Shown here piece by piece: positions 45,951-57,546 of a DNA stretch of 64,000 nt. The notes under the pieces are model-generated. The model was not told where the DNA came from, did no database searches, and saw nothing but the letters and a program-made list of their open reading frames with translations. Position 1 is the stretch's first letter, and every line of letters starts with the position of its first letter. Both the position numbers and the translations under genes were made by a program. This DNA comes from Heliocidaris erythrogramma (Eukaryota > Echinodermata > Echinoidea > Camarodonta > Echinometridae), in assembly GCA_025617745.1 (NCBI GenBank), contig CM046873.1, positions 32,125,101 through 32,189,100 of the forward strand, written 5' to 3'.

Positions 45951-48900
45951 GTTAGGATGTCGAGTCACGGCGCTCCTGAAATCAGGTCTTTTTGTATCTT
46001 TTCAGCGCGCTTTCTCGCTCTTTAAAGCACTTTTCTGTACTTCTTTTTCGTAAGATTATAGTACTCTTGTGTTTTTATGTCACTTTTGCCGATTGCAAGG
46101 GATATTTTTGATTCCTTTCCAGGCAAGTTATTTTCATTTTCACTGCCAGCCCCACGTAGTTATTTCTGCGTGTGTTTTGCTGGTGTTTCCGTTTGACCCG
46201 ATCCGTTTTCGGTTCGGTGTTTGTTTTATACGGGTTTTATCTAAATTGTGCGTATCCCCAAATTTATTTTTACCTGCACTCTTTTAAAGTATTTCATATT
46301 TTTGTATACTTTGTTTTATTGCAGCATTATGAGTTCGGAAGAAGAAGCTGCTAGGTCGCGGAGACCTGCTTCTTCCGAAGAGTCATCTAGCAAGACGACT
46401 CGGCCCTCCAGAACTCTCCCGAGTACTTTCGTACATGGGGAGGGAGGAGGGCTGCAGGTAAGTTGCCCAGTGGTGTTTCCCTGCAGGGTTTGCCAGCCTC
46501 GGAGCATGCGGCTTCGGGGCGGGTGGCGTTAGTTGAGTTTGGGACGTCAGCTCCGGAGCCCGTGGCTTCGGGTGGGTGGCGTCAAGCTCTAGTGGTTTGG
46601 ATATTACGAATCCAATCCCCCGGTCGCTGAGACCAGAAGGGGGGGGGGGGGGGGGGGGGACGTGTGTTTCCCGCACGGTAGCGATGACTCGCATAAATCC
46701 GCTAGGGGAGACGCGTGCCACTACTGCAGGGCAGCTCACGGGCACCGCCCATGTTGGTCTGGGTTCTTAAACCCTAGCCCCCGGCCGATGCCAATGGGGG
46801 AGCGAGTACTGCCCGGGCTGTCTATATTGCCAGCTGATGGGAAGGCTCGAGCCAACAATTATGGGCGCTCTACGGAGCGCCCATAAGTGTGGTCACCTGA
46901 GTGCGCGTCTACTAGTGCTCTCCTATTGTCGCCCACGGGCGGAACATTCTATTAGTAGTCGGTGGGCGAATACCGGGACCTTGTCCCAGTCTGCCCTCGC
47001 ACTGGGCGCCTCAGGCGCCCGGCCCATGGCTGTAGCATCTTCTTGCTCAGCCAGTATGGGTAGTTTGTGCGCGACTTTGGGTACATACCCTCAGCGCACT
47101 TCTCCCCTGGAGGGAGGCGGGCATCCCTCTGTTGAGGGTTTGGATCGTGTCTCCGAAGTTGTTTCGGAGAACCGCCCGAAGTCTGTCTGACCCTTCTCAA
47201 TCTGAGATGCTCAGCATGATGCGGGTTTTTGCCCAACGACAGGGTTGGTCCCTCTTACCAGATACCACAACCCCTGCTTCTGTCCCTCTTCCGGGGTCTG
47301 ACTTTGAGTCTAATCAGCCTTTTGTGCTTGATTCTTCATTGTCTGAGACGGGATCTCTCGCGTCTCCTGTACCCCCATCCCTCGGGGCTCCGCTGGGGGA
47401 AGAGACCTATAGTGGTCCATGGGAGTGTCCGCCTGTTTCGGCTTTTGTTCGTGGACCATTGTCCTGATCAATTCAAGCGGAACCAGTTTTGGACGTGGCT
47501 TCTCAAGCTTCGGTTTCCGAATCGACATTGTTGGAGCAGGCAGAACCTCGATCGCTCTCCCTTTGTGGGGAAGAGGCGATTGCTTTGTTGTCCATATATC
47601 TCCCTGAAATTTCAGTCAGCCCGCGCGCAGGGTTCGACTTCGCGTTAGGTAATATGACCGCATTGAATCAGCGCTCCTTGTTAAGCGCCCTGTTCGATTA
47701 AGGGTAAAGCCTCTGGTTATTGATGACCTGCTGCACACTCTATTTAGTTCGCAGTGGTCACAACTTTCCAGTGCGGCTGATTCGGTTACGTACCGTCGCA
47801 GGGTCTTGGCTCTCTCTGCCCTTGGGGTTAAGGAGTCTGACATCGCGCCGCTTCTCCGGGATGTTCCTTCTCGGGGTCCTTCGCTCTTTGGCGGTCAATT
47901 CCCTACAGTTTTTCAGAGAGAGATTGATGCGCGGAAGCAGGTCACTGAGATGACTAAGCAGTTCCGCGCTCCCTTTAAACCGACGCGGGCCTCTGTCCTT
48001 CGGAGGCCTGTTGTTCCCACTTCGGGACAACACAGTCGTGTTTCTGGGGGCCTGCCTGCTGAGCTTCAGCCAGCTCCTTCTCGTGGAAAAGGGGGACGTG
48101 GCAGAGGCTCTTCGAGAGGTACTCGTGGCTCTCTGCGTGGCAGGGCGACGGCTTCGCACAAGGCTAAGCCTAGGCTTTGACGGCTTTTCTCCCCGCTTGG
48201 GAGGCCATCTCCGGGGACGCATTTGTGCTCTCCGTCGTGCGAGACGGATTCTTCATAGATCTATCCGCCTCGCTCCCAGGAGGGGCTATAAGATCTCGTT
48301 CACCTCCCATGTTTGCCCTGGCTCGTTCTCATGCCTCAACCGAGATCAAATCGCTGTTGAAAAAGAGGGCTATAGAAAGGGTAAGAGACCGGCCGTCTCT
48401 TTCCCTTTCTCCGATCTTTGTTATTCCCAAGCGCTCGGGAAAACTTCGATTGATACTGAATTTGAAAAGAATAAACAAATTCATTCGGTCAGTGCATTTT
48501 TGAATGGAGACCATTCTCCCGTTGATCAAGAGGAAGGACTACGCGATCTCGATAGATCTCAAGGATGCGTATTTCCTTTTTCCCATTCATCGCGCTTCGC
48601 GCGATCTTCTGGGATTTTTCCTTCCTCTCAGAGACTTTTCGCTTTCGCGCTCTTCCCTTAGGGCTGCGCCCAGCACCTCGGGTTTTTACTCAGGTTGTAG
48701 CCGTTCTGGCAGCCTCGCTGAGGCGCTGGACGACTGGCTCCTCCTAGCGGAGTCGCACGATCGTTTGTTAGACGAGGCTCGTTTGCTCGTCAATTTTACT
48801 CAAGACTTGGGTTTCCTAATAAATTGGGATAAGTCAGAGTTAGTTCCTATACTCGCAGCCCGGTTTTTCTGGGGGCTGTGTCGGACATTCGGAATCGACA

Positions 48901-50792
48901 GGATTCTCACTGTTGTCTCTGCGGCTCGCAAGCTCATTCTGGCCAGAAAGGTCAGGGCCAGATAGTGGCTTCAGTTCTTCGGATATCTAGCCAGTCTAGT
49001 CGATGTTCTAGAGGATTGCCGGCTCCTTATGAAACCCTTTCAGAGGCATCTCTTCAGGTTCTACAAACCATGCAAGGATTCTCTTTTGGTCTGGATTCCA
49101 GTACCAGTAGAAATCAAGTCTCATTTCTCCCGTTGGACAAACGAGGAATTTCGCGCGCGAGGCAAGTCCTTCCGTACCCCCTTCCGTCGATCTAGGTTTC
49201 GACGGACGCCTCTCGGCTGGGGTGGGACGGACATTGCAACGACAGCGCGGTCGCGGGACTCTTCCCCATATCAATGTCCTGGAGTTTATGGCAGTCGTTT
49301 TAGCCCTGCTCCACTTCAGAAGTCGACTTCTCAGTCGTTCAGTTCTGTTCCTCACGGACAATGTCACAGTGGCGGCTTATATCTATCGGCAGGGAGGCTC
49401 TCGTTCTGCCACCCTGAATGCCATAGCAGCTCAGCTGTGGAGGTGGTGTCGTCGCATGACGATCACGCCCGTTGCCTCTTTCATCCCCGGTCAGGAAAAC
49501 CTCTTTGCGGATTTTCTATCCCGGGGCAGGTGTCTTCCATCAGAATGGAAGCTCCATCCAGGGGTCTTTTGCCGCATTCGCAGTTGCCTGTTTGCTTCAG
49601 TCCCGAACCACCAACTTCCGATATACTGCTCCCGTGTTCGCGATCAGGGAGCCTGGGCTCTGGATGCTTTCTCTCTCAGTTGGGAGAATCTTTGAGGGTT
49701 CGCCTTTCCTCCCTTCCAGCTGATTCCGCGAGTCCCCTATCGGGGAATCTGCAAGACTTTTTAATGTCCAGTCGTAGAAGTTTCTACTAGGGAAATTTAT
49801 AATTCCCATCTTTCGGTCTTTTTCCTTTGGTGTAAAGAGCGGGATCAAACCCCGTCTAAGGCTCCTATTGGTTCAATCGCGGATTTTCTAATCTCGCTAT
49901 TTGACAAAGAGAGGTCCATCTCTACTATCCGAGGCTACCGATCTGTGATTGGTGCCATTTATTTGGGGTGCTCAGATGGTTCAGGGATTTCTAATTCCCC
50001 GCTGCTGAGTGGTTTGATTCGGTCTTTCTTTCTGAAACGTCCTCCTCGTTCTAAGTTAGTCCCGTCTTGGAGTCTGCCTAAGGTCTTAGAAGCCCTAGCA
50101 AATCCTCCTTTTGAGTGATTAGGTGACGCTTCGCTTCACCATCTTTCGGTTAAGACGTTCTTCTTGGTAGCCATTGCCTCTGGGCAGAGGTGCAGTGCCC
50201 TTCATGCCCTCTGTCTTACTCCTGGTCATGTTCACTGGGAGAGAAAAGGTGTTAGATTGATTCCTAAGGCTTCTTTCATTGCCAAGAATCAAACGGCTTC
50301 CTCTGGTCCTGTTGAGATTTTTCTTTGTCCGCTTTCTGAATTTTCGTCAGTCCGCGAGGACAAGTTTTGGTGTCCTGTTAGAGCTCTCAAATGTTATATT
50401 GATAAGACTAAGTCTTATCGTAAGGATGTTCAGTTGTTCCTGATCACTCGAGAGCCTTTTCTCCTGCTTCTCTTGATTCCATTTCTAGATGGATTGTCGA
50501 GGCTATTAGGGTTGCTGGCACAGAGGCTCTTTTGTCAGGCAGTAAGCCTCATGCTCATGACACTCGTAGTGTCAGCACTTCTTGGGCTCTGTTTCAAGGT
50601 GTGGCGCTTAATGATATTTTGAAGGCTGCTTATTGGCGTTCGTCCAATTCCTTCATTTCTTGCTACCTTAGGGATATCCGGCAGGTGAGGCTATTTTTGC
50701 GTCAGCTACCTTGAAGGCCGCTGTGTCTTCTTTGTAATCCTGTTCTCTTCTTCTCTTGAAACATGCCTCCCGGTCTTTGAATGGGCGCTGGT

Positions 50793-50890
50793 CTAGCATA
50801 ATAGGTAGGTATATTATGATTTATTGCAGTAAATTTGTAAAATCAGCACTGATTTTCTTATTTACTATATAAATCTATAAACCTACCTAT
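50793..50890 (+). repeat. DIRS internal complementary region
   Basis: The first half (to about 50836, CTAGCATAATAGGTAGGTAT) is complementary to the left end. The second half (TTTGTAAAATCAGCACTGAT) is complementary to the right end. In DIRS elements this region joins the ends during replication through a circular form. Confidence 0.85.
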
Positions 50891-50937
50891 GACCCTCCCT
50901 CCTTCCCCTCTCCTTGCAAGCAACATGTTTCTACTTG

Positions 50938-51144
50938 GGGTTGCTCGCAAAAGAGGCAGATGGCCGTTGCGTGTTGCCGCGTGTGAGTGGCGAAGGGGAG
51001 AACAATAGGATTCCGGGGGTTCGCATAATATTGTGACGCATTTGTGTTAAGTTCTCGAACGGGTTCGCGTAGACAAGTGTCTAGCATAATAGGTAGGTAT
51101 ATAGATTTATATAGTAAATAAGCAAATCAGTGCTGATTTTACAA
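50938..51144 (-). repeat. DIRS right inverted terminal repeat
   Basis: Inverse of the left repeat, with its own outer tail ending GCTGATTTTACAAAT, which is matched by the internal complementary region. Confidence 0.85.
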
Positions 51145-53081
51145 ATAGGGTTCATAATTCCGAACATTATTTTGATGCATTACTCGGAAGTTTTGTAATT
51201 CCGAAAATGAAATAGTGTTCTTTACTCCGAAAATGATTTTTTTTCTCATAATTCTGAAGGTTCATAATTCCGAAAATGTAAAAGAGTCCTACATAAATTT
51301 TTGGAATTACGGACCTTCGGAAATATGAACCCTTTTCATTTTTGGAATTATGAACCCTATTTCATTGTCGGAATTACGAACCCCTGAGTAACGAACCTTC
51401 GGAATTATGAACCTTCGGAAAAACGACATGTAACCATTAATAGTAAGGGATAGTGCTTTGTTAGCTTTTGTCATGCATCTCTGAGTGATTTTTCTCTTTG
51501 TTTCGGAATATAATTTCTAAAGAAGTACTTTGGAGGAAAGCTTTATTTTGAGTGATCCTGTGTCATCCCTTGCTTTGTTGTTATAATTATAATTTTGGCC
51601 AGTTATTAAAAACACCCGTACTCATATCTTGTTCTTACGGAATAATGTACTATGATATTTCGGATCATCTCCCAATATTTATGATTACTAAAATAACTGA
51701 TCTCCCATTATTGCAGGATAGATCTAATAAATTTAAAATGCACAGGAAAGAAACTCAAGATAATATAAATTCCTTTAAAATGGATTTGAGCAGTGAAGAT
51801 TGGAACGATGTTTACTGCGAACCTGACGTAAAGCTTATGATAATTTTCGAAACAAACTTTTAGATTGCTATAATAAAAATATACCCTCAGTTCGAACAAA
51901 AATACATAGTAAACGTAATCGTCGTCCATGGATTACTAGTGCCTGTGGTATATTAAAATCTATTCGTACAAGAAACAAGTTATATAAAATTTCATTATGC
52001 CATCCCTCTACTGAAAATCATGCCAAATATACTCGTTATCGTAATAAACTAACATGTATTATTCGCTTATCCCGTCGTTTATATTATTCGCATAAACTCG
52101 AAAACAATACTAACAATACAGATTTACTATGGCGAACCATTAACACAATTCTTGGACGGCAGAAAAATACACAAAATATTAATGAATATATTTATGATGA
52201 GAGAATTAACGAAGAAGATAAAATCGCAGATGCATTTAATACTTATTTTACTAACGTTGGACCTAACTTTGCATCTAAAATACGTTGTGATAATGCACAC
52301 TTTTCTGAATACCTCTCTTTTAATACAGAAAACTCTTTATTCTTTAATCCAAATCATAGAGATTGTTAAATCATTAAAATCAAGCAAATCAAGTGGATAC
52401 GATGAAATAAGCGCATCCTTATTAAAACAAATCATTCATTATATAGCTGCCCCTTTATCTCACATTTTTAATTTATCCCTTTCTTTAGGCATATTTCCAA
52501 ACTTATTAAAAACAGCTAAAATAATTCCAATTTACCAAAAGATGACCCTTCCCTCATTACTAATTATCGCCCCATCTCCTTGTTATTGAGTATTTCTAAA
52601 GTCTTAGAAAGAATAGTTTATAAAAGATTGTACTCTTTCTGAGATATTAATAACTTACTAATTCCACAACAATTTGGCTTTAGAAAAAAATCACTCGACT
52701 GACTATGCTATTGTACAACTTTGTGATAAAATTACTAACGCTCTATCTAAAAAGGAACATATAATAGGTGTTTTTATGGATTTGTCGAAGGCGTTCGATA
52801 CTATAGACCATCAGATTTTAATTTATAAACTACAACATTATGGGATTAGAGGGAATACTTTATTATCGTTTAAAGATTATTTATATAATAGACATCAATA
52901 TGTAGCATATAAATCTGCCACGTCAACAACCTCTAATGTTAAATGTGGAGTACCACAAGGGTCAATTTTGGGCCATTTACTCTTTTTGATATATATAAAT
53001 GATATTATTAATTCTGCTCCAATCCTAACCTATTTTCTGTTTGCCGACGATACTAATATATTTTACTCGCATAAAAATGTA

Positions 53082-54783
53082 CACACTAAGAATTTTGAAC
53101 CCATAGGGGTTGGTACAATAGCAGCACCCCAAGGGGTTCAAAATTTGCACCCCGGTATGGGGTTTAAAATTGCACCCCAATATAGGGTGCATTTTTGCAC
53201 CCTCTGGGTTAATACCTGCACCCTAATGGGTGCAACGTCGATGACAATCGATCACCATTCTCGCCTCTTCACAGCTTGGCGGCAGACCATTTAAAGTTGC
53301 CGTTATTTCATATTTCACGCACATAGAACACAGACAGTACAATACACGCCATGAGGGGACCTCGCTGAAATCTATCAGGCCACGCCCGGGGGCCTCTACA
53401 CTCTTAAAATAGATGGGCAAAAAAATGCTCAATTTTTAACCAACACTGGGCACCATGGTGTCCACACAACTATTGGTTAAAATTTGCCCAACTCATCTTG
53501 GGTAATCAGTTTGCTATGTGGTTGGGCAAATTAAATTGCCCATCAGGTGGTGACCGATCAGATTTTACCCAATTCTACAATTGCCCAACGGTTGGTTATA
53601 TTCTCAGTTGGGTAATTATTTGCCCAACCAATTTTACCCAATAGGATTGCCCAACCCTCCTTGTCCAGCTGTTGGGTAATAAATATTATGCGGTTGGGCA
53701 AATTCAGTTGCCCAGTTGTTTCCTTTTTCCTCCAACCTAGAAAAAAAAAATAAACCTGCTTGTTATGTCTTTCTGGGTTTTAACTTATCAATCCTAACCT
53801 ATCCTACTTTAAGCTATCCTATCATAACTTAACCTATTCTATCCTGCATTTGGTGACATTTAGTAAAATCGGGCCACCCCAAACCATACGCTACTAAAAA
53901 TCATGAATATTCATATCAGTGTTTTCCCCAATTCTTAACCAACCATCAGTTACCCAACAAAATTTACCCAACTGGCAAAGGGAATGTGACAAAATTACAC
54001 AACTACAGGGCAACAAGTACCCAACCCATATTTACCAAACACTGATGATAAATAATTATATGCCCAATATTTAGGTAAAAATTATTGACCAATATTTGTT
54101 ACACCACTAGAGTGTCCAGTTGGTTAATAATAGCCCCAAATTGGGCATATTTGTAACCAACCAGCAGTTACCCAACTAAATTTAACCAACATTTTAAGAG
54201 TGTACAGTCTCACATTTAGGATTACTTATTCAACTTTTAAGTTGCAGTGTATAGTCTACTATCTATTCCTATAACAAATCAGTGTAACTGTTAGTAAAAC
54301 TAGCACTTTCCCTTAAAATGATATAATCCCGACTGAATTATCAAATGTAAACACGTATTCTTATTTCAATAACTTTTTTTACAAAGAAACTATCAAAATG
54401 AGCCGTGATAAAATCCCCATATAATTTAAAAATGCGAATTATGCAAATTTTCCTGCCTTAATCCCTACGAGTAGCGATACGTTGGTTGCTATCAACTTGC
54501 AAGCCGGTTACTGTTAGTCTTTGCGCGATTACTCTTTTGAATGCTTTTGAATAATAAGTCTTATACTTCATGATATATTGTGACATAAGTGTCAACAATG
54601 CTAGTGTGGGTATTCATGTAAGACTAATACTTCTGCTCGAAGGGTGCAGAATTCAACCTTACACAATTTTGAACCCCGGTTTCCGCAAAGCGCACCCGTA
54701 GAGGTGCAAAATTCCACCCGAGTAGATATACGGATGCTCCGCCAAAATTTGCACCCTAAAGTGAACCCTAATTTCTTAGTGTG
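53082..54783. mobile_element. Word-array MITE, word GGGTGCAAA, TA target site
   Basis: Inserted in the LINE RT just after the FADD motif, flanked by TA (53080-53081, 54784-54785). Ends CACACTAAGAATTTTGAACC and GTGAACCCTAATTTCTTAGTGTG. The left arm (to about 53220) and right arm (from about 54640) are arrays of GGGGTGCAAATTTTGAACCC-like words in both orientations. The centre is unique, AT-rich and non-coding. Its own length is about 896 bp after removing the nested element. Confidence 0.8.
53399..54202. mobile_element. Nested word-array MITE, word TTGGGCAA, TA target site
   Basis: 804 bp, flanked by TA (53397-53398, 54203-54204). Ends CACTCTTAAAAT and ATTTTAAGAGTG. The arms are filled with TTGGGCAA, TTGCCCAAC, GTTGGGTAA and TTACCCAAC. 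The unique core (about 53780-53930, CTATCCTATC, TCGGGCCACCCCAAACCATA, TCATGAATATTCATATCAG) is homologous to the core of 19579-20184. Confidence 0.85.
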
Positions 54784-55135
54784 TACATACCCTAATTAAA
54801 ATCCTTAATCTTGAGTTAGCTAAATTACCTCGATGGTTTAAATGCAATAAATTATCATTAAATATTGATAAAACTAATTTTATGTACTTTAAAAATATTC
54901 ATTCGCATACTATTCTTCAAGAAAATATTGTTATTGATGATTTGATACTTAAAGAAAAACAAGCCACTAAATTTTTAGGAATTACAATGGACTCCAATTT
55001 AACATGGAATATTCACATTAATAATGTATGTACCTCCGTATCAATAGGTATAGGAATTTTATTTGTATCTTGGCAACTTATGCGTCTTCTTAATTTTTTG
55101 CATCAGATTGTTTATTTTCAGTCTTAATTTGATAA

Positions 55136-55309
55136 AGGTCTTTGACCGAAACGTCAGTCCAAATTTTTGGCCCCTGCGGTGTTTTTATTTGACTCCTGAG
55201 TATTTACCCTTTCTTCGATATCTATTGTTTACACGCTGACGCAGAACTTTCATAATATATATATATATATGTATATATATATATGTAAAAAAAAATACAG
55301 GGTGCAACT
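55136..55309. other. LINE/Penelope-type tail and (TA)n tract
   Basis: GATAAAGGTCTTTGACCGAAACGTC is a phrase often found near the 3' ends of retroelements; (TA)n follows at 55254-55285. Confidence 0.4.
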
Positions 55310-55623
55310 GCAAAAAATAATTTATGTAATTATAATATTGTGATTACAATGTAAGGACTTAATTATATTGCCCTACTGTAACACAAGTCCAATGTTTCTT
55401 TATTTGGTGAAAAGGGCCTTTGTCTGTCCATGCCAAAACTATTCAATTAAATATATACTAAAATCTCCCAATGGAATGCAGCTTAACCATGCAATATAAA
55501 AAGTATATTTGCTTGCATAAAATTTGAACTGGTACTTCAAATCCCATTCGTCTAAGGACACCTCGTGTTCACCACTGAACATTGCAGTCGCTTACAGTAT
55601 GGAAGAAAATGAAATGATTTGAT

Positions 55624-55826
55624 ACACTGTAAAAAATATCTGTATATTTACAGGGGAAAAAATACAGATTAGTTCTGTATTTACTCATAACAGCTAATCT
55701 GATGTTATTTGTACATCAATGTCATAGGAAAAAGTAACAACTAATCTGTATTTTTACATCAGAAGTTATGGCGACTCTGCTGACGCCAGATTTGCTGTAA
55801 AATTACATACATTTTGTGGTAGTTTG
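55624..55826. mobile_element. Word-array MITE remnant, word CTGTAAAT/TAATCTGTAT
   Basis: Starts TACACTGTAAAAAATA, like the 19.6-kb element. It contains CAGATTAGTTCTGTATTTAC, AACAGCTAATCTGATG and AACTAATCTGTATTTTTAC in opposite orientations. It is absent from units i and ii at the same intron position, which defines the insertion; the right end is decayed. Confidence 0.6.
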
Positions 55827-56229
55827 ATACCTTCACATGTGGGAATATTTGGTGAGAACATTCCAGGTTCGTTCCCTCTCATGTATTGGTTTTAGTCAAT
55901 TCTTGCACTGAAAAGTAGGGTCAAGGGCATACTTGTTAACTTATTGATTGAAAACCTCTCAAATGTCTGACTGTAACTGGCATTTCATATAATGTTGTCT
56001 CAATATAAAATATACATATAAATACTGAACGTGTGATTCGTTAACAAGTTAACAAGTTAACAAGTACAAAAAGTACTTGTTAACTTATTGATTGAAAACC
56101 TCTCAAATGTCTGACTGTAACTGGCATTTCATATAATGTCGTCTCAATATAAAATATACATATAAATACTGAACGTGTGATTCGTTGAATATCAATATAT
56201 TTTTTGAAATATCACCATGTAATGCTTAC

Positions 56230-56352
56230 CTGTACAAGTGGTTCCGTCACCAACATATCCCGCATTACAAGTACATGTAAAACTTCCATTTGTACTGGCA
56301 CACTGAGCATTGGCGTGACAATTATGGCAGCTATCTCTACATTCACCGATAT
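56230..56352 (-). CDS. EGF-like exon, 123-bp class, copy iii (most 5' exon seen)
   Basis: Phase 1-1, acceptor AATTTTGCAG, donor ACAG|GTAAGC. It encodes (D)IGECRDSCHNCHANAQC, then STNGSFTCTCNAGY and DGTTCT. It carries an extra cysteine (DSCHNC) beyond the canonical six, and Gly in place of the second acidic residue. The extra cysteine could pair with another module. Confidence 0.85.
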
Positions 56353-56400
56353 CTGCAAAATTCAAAATGAATACAGAATATGTGTTTATACCTAAAAACC

Positions 56401-57474
56401 ATCATACCAAATATGCTTGAGAATGTTATATGGCAATAAGTTATTAGGTATAAAAGACTTTAACGAAATGGCATCTAGATGACGTCAAGATACAGATAGA
56501 TCCTACATCATAAATTTCTTCGACGGGACTCATAGTATATCTCTATATACTTTCATGTTCTGAAAAAGATTTAGCTTTTAGACTTTGAGATTAAATTATC
56601 AGCCTAAATAAAATTGGCTATTAATTCAAACAATGTTGCAGACACAAATTCGGCATAGTAGCTATGGTAACGGAATCACGTTGTATTTGAACCCTTAAAA
56701 AGATAGGCCCGCGAGTTGGAGAACCTTTAAAGCCACTGTGAAGGATTGACATGTAAAAACAAAAAAAAAAAGAAAAAAATAGCAAGTAGATGTGATTGAG
56801 TCAAAGTATGTTAAATTTTATATCTTTAATATGTGAAAGTCACATGGAAAACCTATTTATCTGTAAAGCTACAGCCTGTTAGTTTTAAGGTTTATTTGAT
56901 ATCAATGTCCGCCAGCTAGTATATACATTTTAAAAAATCAACAGAGTTTGCCAATTTTTGACAGGGAATCTACTGACAGAATGATAAGTAGATGAATGAT
57001 AGGTTAATATTTAAACTGAGCAAAACAAAAACAAAACCATGTTTTATGATAAATTGGGCTCTTCGGTTCCTTCCATAAAATCATTGTCATCTAAGATTGA
57101 GGCATTCCTCCCTTGTATAACATATATGCAAAGTAATGTTAAGGTACACATTTTGCCTCTTCTTTTATTTACTTCACATGCGATGTATGAAACACTTTTT
57201 CCAACTTCTCAATCACACGAAATTGCCACGAAATTGGCCACATAGAAGCTACAGATATTCCAGTGCTACAGGAAGTTTTAAGGTACAAGTTGAAATCTGA
57301 CAATCTCCAGTTAAATTCAAGTGCCGATGTGAAGCTCGGTACATTGGGCGTACGACTGAAGAAGCTTTATGGGAGGAATTTTAATTTGTAAACAAATTTA
57401 GGTATTACTCCCTGTGTTAAAGATCGTATGCTCGATCTGTAATGAAAATCACAATCACAAGTCAGAAAAAATTG
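56401..57474. other. Upstream intron or intergenic sequence
   Basis: No exon with credible splice sites seen; A-rich tract at 56760-56790. The ORF near 57039-57245 has no recognisable domain. Confidence 0.35.
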
Positions 57475-57546
57475 GAACCAGCGGGATTCGAACCTGTCAT
57501 CTACTGCTTGCCGGGCAGCGACTTAACCACCAGGTAATTCTGGTTC
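57475..57546 (-). tRNA. tRNA-like sequence, probably pseudogene or SINE head
   Basis: The minus strand has a perfect 7-bp acceptor pairing (GAACCAG/CTGGTTC), an A box (CTGGTGGTTAAGTC), a 5-bp anticodon stem GCTGC/GCAGT with loop CCGGCAA (C at position 33 instead of T) and a B box (GGTTCGAATCC). The T stem is poorly paired. The missing T33 and weak T arm argue against a working tRNA. Confidence 0.5.

Larger units (their letters stand above)
45763..51144 (+). mobile_element. DIRS-like tyrosine-recombinase retroelement (broken)
   Basis: About 5.4 kb, no target duplication. Parts in order: left inverted terminal repeat (45763-45950), gag-like region rich in Ser/Arg/Gly (about 46300-48180), DIRS-type reverse transcriptase and RNase H (about 48190-49700; motifs SIDLKDAYF and INVLEFMAV), tyrosine recombinase region (about 49780-50720), internal complementary region (50793-50890) and right inverted repeat (50938-51144). 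The internal region is complementary to both outer ends, the hallmark of DIRS. Coding regions carry several breaks (five or more), so it is a fossil. The inverted repeats still match closely, suggesting modest age. Confidence 0.9.
45679..51435. mobile_element. Word-array MITE, word TTCCGAAGG, split by the DIRS element
   Basis: 45679-45762 and 51145-51435 are the two parts of a copy orthologous by position to 42501-42856, with the same ATTAATAG duplication outside. Unit i gives the empty site: AAATTAAAAT followed by AGGGTTCATAATTCC. Confidence 0.8.
44870..51570 (-). repeat. Segmental duplication unit ii
   Basis: Same intron-exon block as unit i: CATAACCTTATAATTAAATG, CTTGCCGGCATAAAATTTGA, the exon at 45446, the word-array element with ATTAATAG flanks (45671-45678 and 51436-51443), then TTTTGAGTGATCCTGTGTCA (51546-51565). 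The DIRS element sits inside it. It ends where the LINE begins. Confidence 0.8.
51571..55135 (+). mobile_element. Non-LTR retrotransposon (LINE), interrupted and 5'/3' incomplete
   Basis: Parts: the C-terminal end of an endonuclease with YDISDHLPIF (about 51650-51685), a long degraded linker, then reverse transcriptase: SSKSSGYDEISASLLK, VFMDLSKAFDTIDHQIL (52774-52824), KCGVPQGSILG (52942-52974) and FADDTNIF (53038-53061). The nested MITEs follow, and then WFKCNKLSLNIDKTNF and TKFLGITMDSNLTWNIHI (54830-55020). Several frameshifts separate the parts. Motif order and wording fit jockey/CR1/L2-like LINEs; the exact clade is unresolved. The C-terminal region seen in the 33.8-kb fragment is missing here. 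Confidence 0.85.
55310..56400 (-). repeat. Segmental duplication unit iii
   Basis: The oldest-looking copy of the intron-EGF block: GTAAGGACTTAATTATATTG, GGGCCTTTGTCTGTCC, CATTGCAGTCGCTTACAGTA and GGTGAGAACATTCCAGG, then the exon. A further tandem duplication (AAAACCTCTCAAATGTCTGA twice, 55935-56045 and 56076-56185) has an ACTTGTTAAC palindrome at the junction. It lacks the TTCCGAAGG element after the exon. Confidence 0.75.
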
